A stretch of 5,679 nt of DNA from Thermogutta sp. GTDB taxonomy: Bacteria; Planctomycetota; Planctomycetia; Pirellulales; Thermoguttaceae. Where the stretch lies: NCBI GenBank assembly GCA_012798155.1, contig JAAZNR010000890.1:1-5679 (forward strand), read 5' to 3'. The translations under genes were made by a program, and so were the position numbers. Of this stretch, positions 1 through 5,679 are shown in pieces (position 1 is the stretch's first letter; each line of letters starts with the position of its first letter). Under the pieces are notes generated by a model, which was not told the origin of the DNA, did no database searches, and worked only from the letters and a program-made list of their open reading frames with translations.

Positions 1-97
1 CATCACTTCCCTGAGCCGCCGGCGTGAGCCGGCGGTGGAGGCGGCGCGAAAATGGGCGACTGGGGGCTTCGCTCCGCTCCGACCCCAGCCACCCGGC
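1..97. repeat. Structured direct repeat, copy 1
   Basis: First of two copies of an intergenic repeat; the second starts 146 bases later. Both copies begin with CATCACTTCCCTGAGCC and end with GACCCCAGCCACCCGGC. This copy carries a perfect 8-bp palindrome: CCGCCGGC at 16-23 pairs with GCCGGCGG at 28-35 across the loop GTGA, which as RNA would be a GNRA-type tetraloop. A second hairpin pairs CTGGGG at 60-65 with CCCCAG at 83-88 around a 17-base loop. This copy is 12 bases longer than copy 2 because the right arm of the first palindrome is shortened there. The window begins exactly at the repeat, so the true left boundary may lie outside. Neither hairpin is followed by a T-tract, so a standard intrinsic terminator is not supported. 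GC-rich palindromes of this kind are common between planctomycete genes; that comparison is from memory and was not tested. Confidence 0.85.
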
Positions 98-146
98 TGA
101 CGCTAGCGGCTCGCGCTTACGCGTTGCGCATCACGTTTGCGTTTTG

Positions 147-231
147 CATCACTTCCCTGAGCCGCCGGCGTAAGGCGGCGCGAAAATGGGCGTCTGGGGG
201 CTGCGCTCCGCTCCGACCCCAGCCACCCGGC
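147..231. repeat. Structured direct repeat, copy 2
   Basis: Second copy, 85 bases, nearly identical to 1-97 apart from a 12-base shortening and a few substitutions. The first palindrome is reduced: GCCGCC at 161-166 pairs with GGCGGC at 174-179 around a 7-base loop, so a stem remains although the sequence changed. The second hairpin is preserved exactly: CTGGGG at 194-199 pairs with CCCCAG at 217-222, with a 17-base loop differing at one position (T69 in copy 1, G in copy 2). The 49-base spacer at 98-146 contains a short echo of the repeat start (GCATCACG at 128-135) and a 4-bp CGCG stem at 112-123. The copy ends 90 bases past the stop codon of the minus-strand antiporter, so it may lie in that transcript's 3' end. 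Long frames crossing both copies have no recognisable protein content. Confidence 0.85.
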
Positions 232-321
232 GTCTGTGCAAGCCGGCAGTGGCACCCGTGCGCGACACCAATTCCGTTGGGCGGTCGTCTCAAACCGACT
301 GACACGTTCCGGATCGCTTCT
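232..321. other. Non-coding stretch downstream of the antiporter
   Basis: Ninety bases lie between repeat copy 2 and the antiporter stop codon. I see no gene, no strong stem-loop and no T-tract in the direction of antiporter transcription; the best stem is only 4 bp (GTCG with CGAC). No intrinsic terminator can therefore be assigned to the antiporter. Termination may be factor-dependent, or use the repeat hairpins further on, which is speculation. Confidence 0.5.
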
Positions 322-2124
322 TCACTTATGCCCGTCTTGCGAGGTAAACGTCTTTCCCTCTTGGCAGAGGGCCACGATCGTGTCACCCGGATGGGGGGAA
401 ATGCGTTCGTCCGCCGCGAAGACCGTGACTTCCTTGTTTCTGATCAGGAGGACCGGGAGTACGGAATCGCCATGCTGCTTCAGGTAGGCTTGAAAGTCGA
501 ACTCCGCGCTTAATCGCGTGACCTTGGCCGTCACGTTTCGCCCGAATTTCTCCGCCAGATAGGTGAAGGAAGTCCGGTCGTCGAAGAGAAACCGGCCGCA
601 GGCTTGGGGTACGCCGCCCTCCTTCGCCTGCCGCAAATCGGTGTACGGCAACTGATAGACTTCTCGGCGTCCCAGGACATGGGAGAACTGGAGGCAAGCC
701 AGGCTGTTCAGTTCGTCGTTGGGCGTGAGGGCCAAGACCCGCCGCATAGCGGAGAAATCCAACTCTTCGATGGTGCGATCGGCGATGGCGCTGCCGTGAT
801 AGACGGGCAATCCCTCCATCCGGGCCGCGGCGACCTTGATGCGATCCGTATCTACGATGAGGACGGCGAAGCCTTCGCTCCGGAGGACCTTGGCCAAGGC
901 CCGGGCGAAGGCGTACCCGCCGACGAAAATCGTCCCCTGGGGGTTGGGATCGACGAGTCGCAAGCGACGGGCCAACGGGCCGGCGATGAGGCCGGAGAAC
1001 GTCACCGTACCCAGGATGGCCGTGAAGGCGGCGGAGGGCAGAATCGCGGCGGCTCGGGAATCAAACCTTTCCAGTTGGAGGGCGAAGACCGAGATCACGG
1101 CGGCGGCGACGATCCCGCGCGGTGCCACGGCCCCCAGGAAAACACGCTCGCGCCAGGTGAGGGAACTCCCCAGCGTGGAAATCATCACGGCGGCGGGGCG
1201 GATGCACAAGAGAAGGAGCACGAAGAGCAGTTCCGGAAGCCCGAACGACAGCACGGTGTCTCGCGGCAATCTCGCTCCCAGAATGATAAAGAGGCTGGAA
1301 ACCAAGACGACGGCCAGGTTTTCCTTGAATTCCAGGATGCCCCGCACGGGAACGCCGCTGTTGGCCAATCCGATGCCGGCGGCTGTGACGGCCAACAGGC
1401 CCGCCCCTTCCCCGAAACGAGCCGCGATCGCGAATAACAACGCGACCAGCCCCAAAGCGGCGGGACTTTGCAAGAAGTCGGGAATCCAGTGCCGGCGGAT
1501 GCATTGCGTCCATGCCAAGGTCATGGCGGCGCCCCCGATCAATCCCACGCCCCCTGACACGGCGACTTGACGCAGGGCCTCCTGCCACGGGCCGTGACCT
1601 TCCCCGAGCTGGACGAATTGGAAGGCGGCGACGGCCAAGACGGACCCCAACGGATCGACCACGATCCCTTCCCATTTGAGGATCGCTGCGGTCCGTCCCC
1701 GCAAACGGAGGGACCGCAAGAGCGGGCCGATGACGGTGGGGCCGGTGACCGTCAAGACCGCGCCGATCAGAATGGCGGCCGGCCAGGACAGGCCGAGCGT
1801 CAGCCGGGCGGCCGCCGCGACGCCTGCCCAAGTTACCGCCACCCCCAGCGTCATCAGTCGCAGAAAGACGCCGTGCAACTGCCGCAACTCGCGGAACTTG
1901 AGATTCAGCCCGCCTTCGAACAAAATAACGGCAACCGCCAACGAAACCGTGGGCATGAGGAGGTCGCCCAGCAGGAGATCAGGCTCAATCACGCCCGTAA
2001 ACGGCCCCGCCAGGATGCCTGCCGAGAGCAAGAGGATGATCGCCGGGACGTGCAGCCGCCACGCCGCCCATTGCGCGGCGATGCCCAGGCTCAGCACCAT
2101 GACCAACTGTGCCAGGTTATCCAT
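322..2124 (-). CDS. Cation:proton antiporter with C-terminal RCK (TrkA-type) domain
   Basis: This inner-membrane secondary transporter of the monovalent cation:proton antiporter superfamily (Na+/H+ exchanger fold) exchanges H+ for Na+ or K+. The complete 600-residue frame has about 13 hydrophobic segments in residues 5-385. Family landmarks are visible: a TGPTVIGPLL stretch at 127-136, matching the unwound helix 4; EGIVVDPLG at 152-160, whose D157 is the likely ion/proton carboxylate; and APRGIVAA at 334-341 with a conserved-type arginine, R336. Residues 398-515 resemble a TrkA-N/RCK Rossmann domain, with VDTD at 424-427 closing strand 2. Residues about 540-592 resemble an RCK C-terminal lobe. 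The glycine loop is degenerate (GGYAFA, 402-407). The start is chosen because the first helix begins immediately (MDNLAQLVMVLSLGIAAQ); no strong Shine-Dalgarno precedes it. It is transcribed divergently from the secreted-protein gene. The ion cannot be decided from sequence. Family is confident, subfamily less so. Confidence 0.95.
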   Translation of the reverse strand: MDNLAQLVMVLSLGIAAQWAAWRLHVPAIILLLSAGILAGPFTGVIEPDLLLGDLLMPTVSLAVAVILFEGGLNLKFRELRQLHGVFLRLMTLGVAVTWAGVAAAARLTLGLSWPAAILIGAVLTVTGPTVIGPLLRSLRLRGRTAAILKWEGIVVDPLGSVLAVAAFQFVQLGEGHGPWQEALRQVAVSGGVGLIGGAAMTLAWTQCIRRHWIPDFLQSPAALGLVALLFAIAARFGEGAGLLAVTAAGIGLANSGVPVRGILEFKENLAVVLVSSLFIILGARLPRDTVLSFGLPELLFVLLLLCIRPAAVMISTLGSSLTWRERVFLGAVAPRGIVAAAVISVFALQLERFDSRAAAILPSAAFTAILGTVTFSGLIAGPLARRLRLVDPNPQGTIFVGGYAFARALAKVLRSEGFAVLIVDTDRIKVAAARMEGLPVYHGSAIADRTIEELDFSAMRRVLALTPNDELNSLACLQFSHVLGRREVYQLPYTDLRQAKEGGVPQACGRFLFDDRTSFTYLAEKFGRNVTAKVTRLSAEFDFQAYLKQHGDSVLPVLLIRNKEVTVFAADERISPHPGDTIVALCQEGKTFTSQDGHK

Positions 2125-2173
2125 GCAACGGGCCGAGGCTCGCTTTCCCGGGCAAAAGGCAAAAGGACGTCTA

Positions 2174-2204
2174 ATTTTACTGGGCAGGACAAGAAGCTGG
2201 GCAA
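2174..2204 (-). promoter_or_regulatory. Possible promoter for the antiporter gene
   Basis: On the minus strand, TAAAAT (2179 down to 2174) matches 5 of 6 bases of the housekeeping-sigma -10 consensus. TTGCCC (2204 down to 2199) matches 4 of 6 of the -35 consensus. The spacer is 19 bases, longer than the optimal 17. The placement would give a leader of roughly 40-45 bases before the ATG at 2124. Promoter rules for this group of bacteria are poorly known to me, so this is only a candidate. Confidence 0.22.
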
Positions 2205-2425
2205 ACTGAGGTACGCAGCTTGGTGAGTCCGCGTAAGATCGGTAAGCCCGTTTCGGCGATGCAGTGCAGTAAAACTAAACGGCGACCGTGCCGCAAAAGG
2301 GCCTTTCCCTGCAAGATCAGGCCCTCGGCGCTTGCCGCAAGCGGAGAACAGCGCTCCGAACGAGGTCGAATTATACGCAATTGAGGGATCGGATCGTAGC
2401 CGGCGAAGGATCGAGATTTCACCCA

Positions 2426-2440
2426 GCCGCGTCTCGCGGC
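2426..2440 (+). other. GC hairpin ahead of the ribosome binding site
   Basis: GCCGCG at 2426-2431 pairs perfectly with CGCGGC at 2435-2440 around the loop TCT. The stem ends 16 bases before the Shine-Dalgarno of the secreted-protein gene and would lie in its 5' leader if transcription begins upstream. It could protect the leader or affect translation, but a 6-bp GC stem is also easy to find by chance in DNA of this composition. Confidence 0.35.
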
Positions 2441-2456
2441 AACCTTAAGGGGTTCC

Positions 2457-2462
2457 AGGAGG
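2457..2462 (+). promoter_or_regulatory. Shine-Dalgarno site of the secreted-protein gene
   Basis: AGGAGG is a perfect match to the anti-Shine-Dalgarno core and lies 6 bases before the ATG at 2469. It fixes the start of the long plus-strand frame at 2469. The contrast with the antiporter gene, which has no clear site, suggests efficient translation of the secreted protein. Confidence 0.88.
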
Positions 2463-2468
2463 TTCGCG

Positions 2469-5400
2469 ATGCGAAAGGCGATTTTCACCGTGCTTGCGGC
2501 CGCCGTCGCCTGGGCGGGCCTTTGGTCCGGGAGCGGGCGGACTCGAGCCGAGGAGGCCGTCCTGCTTTTCGATCCGCCGGTCGGGGCCGGCCCGGCGATC
2601 CTGGAGTTGCGATTGGCGGCGGTCGCCGAGAGGTGCGGTTGGGGACCGGGCTGGGCCGGACGCCTTCAGATCACGACGGAAGACGGCCGGTCGATCCCCG
2701 CCCAATTCCTGCCCGCTCCTCGAATGGACGACCCCGCAGCCGATCTGACGGCGGCGTGCGAAGACGGCTCGGGCACGCTGTTGCTGGTTTTGCCCGACCC
2801 GCCGCCCAACCGCGTCCTCTTGCGGCCCCAATCGGCGGAGATGACGGAGATGACGTCTCGCCCCGCGGGCGATTTCGACGGGCGCGTTGACACGCCGCAC
2901 TTCACCGTCATCCACCTGCGAGAGCGGGGCGGGTTTTTCTCTTCGCTCTACCTCAAGTCGGGCGGCAAGGAGTTTCCCCTGCGATTCGCCGATCGCGTTC
3001 ACAGCCGCGACAAGGGAAGCTTCCTTGCGGCGAGCGACGCCGAGGCCGAGGTCGTTCAGCTCGCTAGCGGGCCGATCGCGACCGCGGTCCGCACTCGGGC
3101 CGGGTACAAGTCGGGAAGCGGCGAGCCGGAGTCCCATCCCTGGGCAGTCTATGACTGGGTCTATTTCCACGACGCCCCGTGGGTTTGGATCCGCGGCCGG
3201 GCCGCGCAGAGCACGCCCTTCCCATGGGACGAGCACCATTTCCTGGAGTTGCAGTTCTCTCAGGAGACGGCGGCGGAATGGCTGGGAGGCGAACCGGTGC
3301 AGCGCGGCCGATTCGAACGCGCGACGAAATCGCATCCGCTGGCCGAAGCCGCCGTCATCCTCGACGGCCCGAACGCACTGGGCTTGGCCTCGCCCGGCAA
3401 CGTGCTCATTTATGATTCCCCCGGCGGCGACGGGCACTACATCCAATCCAACGGCGATGCGGCCTGGCAGCCTTGGGAGACCGGCATCCTGGACAAATCG
3501 GCCTGGCTGTTCGGCTTTTCGGCCGACGATCCCGCCGCGCGACTCGCATCGATCCGGGGGGAGCTTCCCAAGGCGGTGAAAGCCGTCGTCACCACGGATG
3601 AGATTCACCGCCGCATCGCCTCCGGCGCGGAAAAGGTCTCGCCCGTCGTGGCGGGCTTGGCCCGGCAACTGGAGGCGGCGGGCCGTTGGGACGAGGCCTT
3701 GGCGGCCGCCGAGGGCCGCTTGCCCGATCGCTTCACCGTCCTTTCGGCCGGGCGCGCCGCCCTGGTCTGCGAACGCGGCACGGACGGCGTCATCGGACCG
3801 ACGCTGCACGCCGCCGTGGACGGTCGGGCGATCACCGGCGATCGGTTGCCGCTGTTCACGGTGAATCTCCGCGCGGTCGGCGGCGAAGAAGACGCGACTC
3901 TCAGCTCCGAACACGGCTGGCAGGACTTCGCCGTGACGCCGGATCCCGGCGATCGCTCGCTGACGCTAGAGTTCAAGACGCCGGCGGATTCTCGCCTGCA
4001 TGGCCTGGGCGTCGTCGCCCGAGCCGCGGCCGACGAACCGAACGACGCCGTCCGCTGGACGCTTCAGGTGCAAAATAGCAGCAAAACCTGGAGCATCCGC
4101 TCCGTACGATTCCCGCAAACGGTCATACTCGAGCCGGGCGCCGACGGTTGGCTGGTCTATCCCAAGGCGGCGGGCGTGGCCGAGCAAGGCGTTTGGCGGC
4201 GTGCCCTGGAGTTCGGCGGGCGATACCCCAGCGGCTGGGTCACCATGCAATTCACGGCGGCCTATCCGCAAGATGGGCGGTCCGGCCTCTATCTCGGCGT
4301 CCACGATCCTTTCGGCGGAACCAAGGAGTTGCGACTCCATAGCCTGCCCAAGGATCACCTTGTGGAATATACGGTGGAGCACTGGGCGGAGGGGATGGGA
4401 ACGGCCGGCAACACCTTCCAAACCTCCGGCGAGGTCGTCTGGCGGCTGTTTGACGGTGACTGGTTCGACGCCGCGCAAATCTATCGCCAATGGGTCCGGC
4501 AGGAAGCTCGCTGGTACCCCGAACTGGGACCCGACGGTCGTAGCGATACCCCGTTGTGGATGCGGGAGCTGTCCATTTGGGCCTTGGGGGGCGGTGCGCC
4601 GGGCGAGTGCGTCGAGTCGGTCCGCAAATTCGCCGAGTACTTCGGCCTGCCCGCCGGCTTTCATTGGTACAACTGGCACCAAATCCCCTTCGACAACGAT
4701 TACCCCCACTACTTCCCCACCAAGGCGGGTTTCGCGGAGGGCGTCCGCGAGTTGCAATCGCACGGCGTCCACGTGATGCCGTACATCAACGGTCGGCTGT
4801 GGGACACGCGAGACCGCGGCGGCGAAGATTTCGAGTTCACCGCCAGGGCCAAGCCGGCCGTCTCCAAGGACGAAAAGGGCGAGCCGTACATCGAAACGTA
4901 CAACAGCAAGGAAGAGGACGGCAGCCCGGTCCGGTTGGGTGTGATGTGCCCCTCCACGCCGCTATGGCAGGAGACCGTCCGCGAGACCGTGTTGCGGTTG
5001 TTCTCCGAGTGCGGCGTGCACGGCGTGTACATCGATCAAATCGCGGCTGCGGCGCCGACGTTGTGCATGGATCGGTCGCACGGGCATCCTCTCGGCGGCG
5101 GGCACTGGTGGACCCAGTCGTATTGGCAACTGCTGGAAGCGATCCGCCGTTCCATGCCCAAGGACCGCATGATTACCACTGAGTGCAACGCGGAACCCTA
5201 CATCCGCTGGTTCGACGGTTATCTTACCTGGCACTGGCAGTATCCCGATCAGGTTCCGCTGTTTCCGGCCGTGTACGGCGGAAGCGTGCAGATGTTCGGC
5301 CGCTCCTACGGCGGGACGGGGAGCGGGCTGCTGCCTTCGGAAGAGGCGGGCAAGAATCGCGATACGGCGCTGCGGATGCGGGCGGCCCAGCAGTTGGTCT

Positions 5401-5679
5401 TCGGCGAACAGATCGGCTGGATCGATCCCGGCGTCCTGCAAGAGGAAGACAACGCCGCCTTTCTCAAGCGGCTGGTCACCCTCCGCGCTAAGACGGCACG
5501 GTATTTCTACGCCGGTGAGATGGCCCGGCCGCCTCGCCTCCTGGGAGAAATCCCCAAACTCCGCGCCGATTGGCAATGGGGCGGCACGATGTGGGTCACC
5601 ACGGATGCCGTGTTTCGCGGTTGCTGGGCGATCCCCCGAGAAAAGCGATTGCTCGTCTTGGCCGTCAATGCCGCCGAGG
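2469..5679 (+). CDS. Secreted DUF6259-type glycoside-hydrolase-like protein, 3' end beyond window
   Basis: The frame is open for 1070 codons with no stop, so the C-terminus is missing. Residues 1-27 form a Sec signal peptide (MRK, hydrophobic stretch, TRA cleavage site before EE). Residues 28-420 look mostly beta-rich (TPHFTV at 142-147), with a short helical segment at about 385-420. Residues 423-690 resemble the beta-sandwich that precedes the barrel in such enzymes (VQNSS at 534-538, GLYLGVHDP at 606-614, DGDWFDAAQIYRQW at 662-675). From LWMREL (696-701) a (beta/alpha)8 barrel begins, with the aromatic run HWYNWHQIPFDNDYP at 732-746. YIDQ (854-857) offers D856 as a candidate nucleophile, TTEC (903-906) offers E905 as candidate acid/base, and WFDGYLTWHW follows at 914-923. 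After about 1010 a C-terminal beta domain seems to start. These landmarks match my knowledge of DUF6259 proteins. Polysaccharide or glycan cleavage outside the cytoplasm is inferred; the substrate is unknown. Confidence 0.88.
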   Translation, partial: MRKAIFTVLAAAVAWAGLWSGSGRTRAEEAVLLFDPPVGAGPAILELRLAAVAERCGWGPGWAGRLQITTEDGRSIPAQFLPAPRMDDPAADLTAACEDGSGTLLLVLPDPPPNRVLLRPQSAEMTEMTSRPAGDFDGRVDTPHFTVIHLRERGGFFSSLYLKSGGKEFPLRFADRVHSRDKGSFLAASDAEAEVVQLASGPIATAVRTRAGYKSGSGEPESHPWAVYDWVYFHDAPWVWIRGRAAQSTPFPWDEHHFLELQFSQETAAEWLGGEPVQRGRFERATKSHPLAEAAVILDGPNALGLASPGNVLIYDSPGGDGHYIQSNGDAAWQPWETGILDKSAWLFGFSADDPAARLASIRGELPKAVKAVVTTDEIHRRIASGAEKVSPVVAGLARQLEAAGRWDEALAAAEGRLPDRFTVLSAGRAALVCERGTDGVIGPTLHAAVDGRAITGDRLPLFTVNLRAVGGEEDATLSSEHGWQDFAVTPDPGDRSLTLEFKTPADSRLHGLGVVARAAADEPNDAVRWTLQVQNSSKTWSIRSVRFPQTVILEPGADGWLVYPKAAGVAEQGVWRRALEFGGRYPSGWVTMQFTAAYPQDGRSGLYLGVHDPFGGTKELRLHSLPKDHLVEYTVEHWAEGMGTAGNTFQTSGEVVWRLFDGDWFDAAQIYRQWVRQEARWYPELGPDGRSDTPLWMRELSIWALGGGAPGECVESVRKFAEYFGLPAGFHWYNWHQIPFDNDYPHYFPTKAGFAEGVRELQSHGVHVMPYINGRLWDTRDRGGEDFEFTARAKPAVSKDEKGEPYIETYNSKEEDGSPVRLGVMCPSTPLWQETVRETVLRLFSECGVHGVYIDQIAAAAPTLCMDRSHGHPLGGGHWWTQSYWQLLEAIRRSMPKDRMITTECNAEPYIRWFDGYLTWHWQYPDQVPLFPAVYGGSVQMFGRSYGGTGSGLLPSEEAGKNRDTALRMRAAQQLVFGEQIGWIDPGVLQEEDNAAFLKRLVTLRAKTARYFYAGEMARPPRLLGEIPKLRADWQWGGTMWVTTDAVFRGCWAIPREKRLLVLAVNAAE

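Larger units (their letters stand above)
2125..2468. promoter_or_regulatory. Divergent intergenic region
   Basis: The 344 bases separate two divergent starts and must hold the promoters for both. No gene is convincing here: frames crossing it run into the start of the secreted-protein gene or have no recognisable content. Visible elements are a tandem GGCAAAA repeat (2151-2164), a 6-bp hairpin at 2329-2343 (CGCTTG, loop CCG, CAAGCG), an overlapping 5-bp hairpin at 2342-2358 (CGGAG with CTCCG), a 6-bp hairpin at 2426-2440, and the 8-base palindrome CCTTAAGG at 2443-2450. The local AT-rich stretch near 2369-2382 could hold a -10 element for the plus-strand gene (TATACG at 2372-2377 matches 4 of 6 consensus bases), but no partner -35 sits at a normal distance. 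Confidence 0.5.

Noticed and set aside
16..35. Intrinsic terminator at the perfect GC palindrome
   Set aside because: There is no T-tract after the stem on either strand, and a similar element recurs 146 bases away as part of a repeat unit.
98..231. CRISPR array
   Set aside because: There are only two copies, the units are 85-97 bases with internal length differences, and no cas gene is visible.
52..513. 153-codon plus-strand frame through both repeats and into the antiporter 3' end
   Set aside because: It spans both repeat copies and then runs antisense to the antiporter; the translation looks like repeat-derived sequence and shows no domain.
604..1437. 277-codon plus-strand frame opposite the antiporter
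   Set aside because: The product is low-complexity, rich in Gly, Asp, Glu and Gln, as expected from the complement of a GC-rich membrane-protein gene. It has no start signal or family resemblance.
2177..2488. 103-codon minus-strand frame filling most of the divergent intergenic region
   Set aside because: Its start lies inside the signal-peptide coding region of the opposite gene, no ribosome site supports it, and I recognise no family. A degraded gene remnant cannot be excluded, but nothing positive supports it.
2445..3914. 489-codon open frame on the minus strand opposite the secreted-protein gene
   Set aside because: The product is rich in Arg, Gly and Ala with no domain or membrane pattern. 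It lies wholly opposite a frame with a perfect ribosome site, a signal peptide and family motifs. Long antisense frames are expected from strong third-position G/C bias.
3966..4772. 268-codon minus-strand frame opposite the beta-sandwich and early barrel region
   Set aside because: Its composition follows the complement of the real gene and no recognisable motif is present.

Overview
The window is GC-rich and reads as a piece of a Planctomycetota-type chromosome. This assignment is an inference. It rests on three things: a large secreted DUF6259-type protein (a family I know mainly from Planctomycetota, Verrucomicrobiota and relatives), GC-rich palindromic intergenic repeats of a kind common in planctomycete genomes, and a strong third-position G/C preference. 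No rRNA, tRNA, CRISPR array or complete mobile element is visible.

Layout. Positions 1-321 hold no convincing gene. They contain two direct copies of a structured repeat (1-97 and 147-231), each with two potential hairpins, followed by about 90 unexplained bases. Positions 322-2124 (minus strand) encode a complete 600-residue cation:proton antiporter with a C-terminal RCK/TrkA-type regulatory module. Positions 2125-2468 are a 344-base divergent intergenic region with a possible promoter for the antiporter, several small hairpins, and an excellent ribosome binding site for the next gene. From 2469 to the window end on the plus strand runs one open frame of 1070 codons with no stop. It encodes an exported multidomain protein with a (beta/alpha)8-barrel glycoside-hydrolase-like core, cut off by the window edge.

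Function. The antiporter acts in the inner membrane, exchanging H+ for Na+ or K+, with its soluble tail probably sensing a nucleotide. The second protein should be exported and probably acts on a complex glycan; its substrate cannot be read from the sequence. The two genes are divergently transcribed and share only an upstream region, so I see no evidence that they work together.

I did not find a clearly undescribed system. The most unusual items are the duplicated double-hairpin repeat, the altered nucleotide-binding loop and ion-site motif of the antiporter, and the unclassified glycosidase-like protein with what may be two tandem beta-sandwich domains ahead of its barrel.
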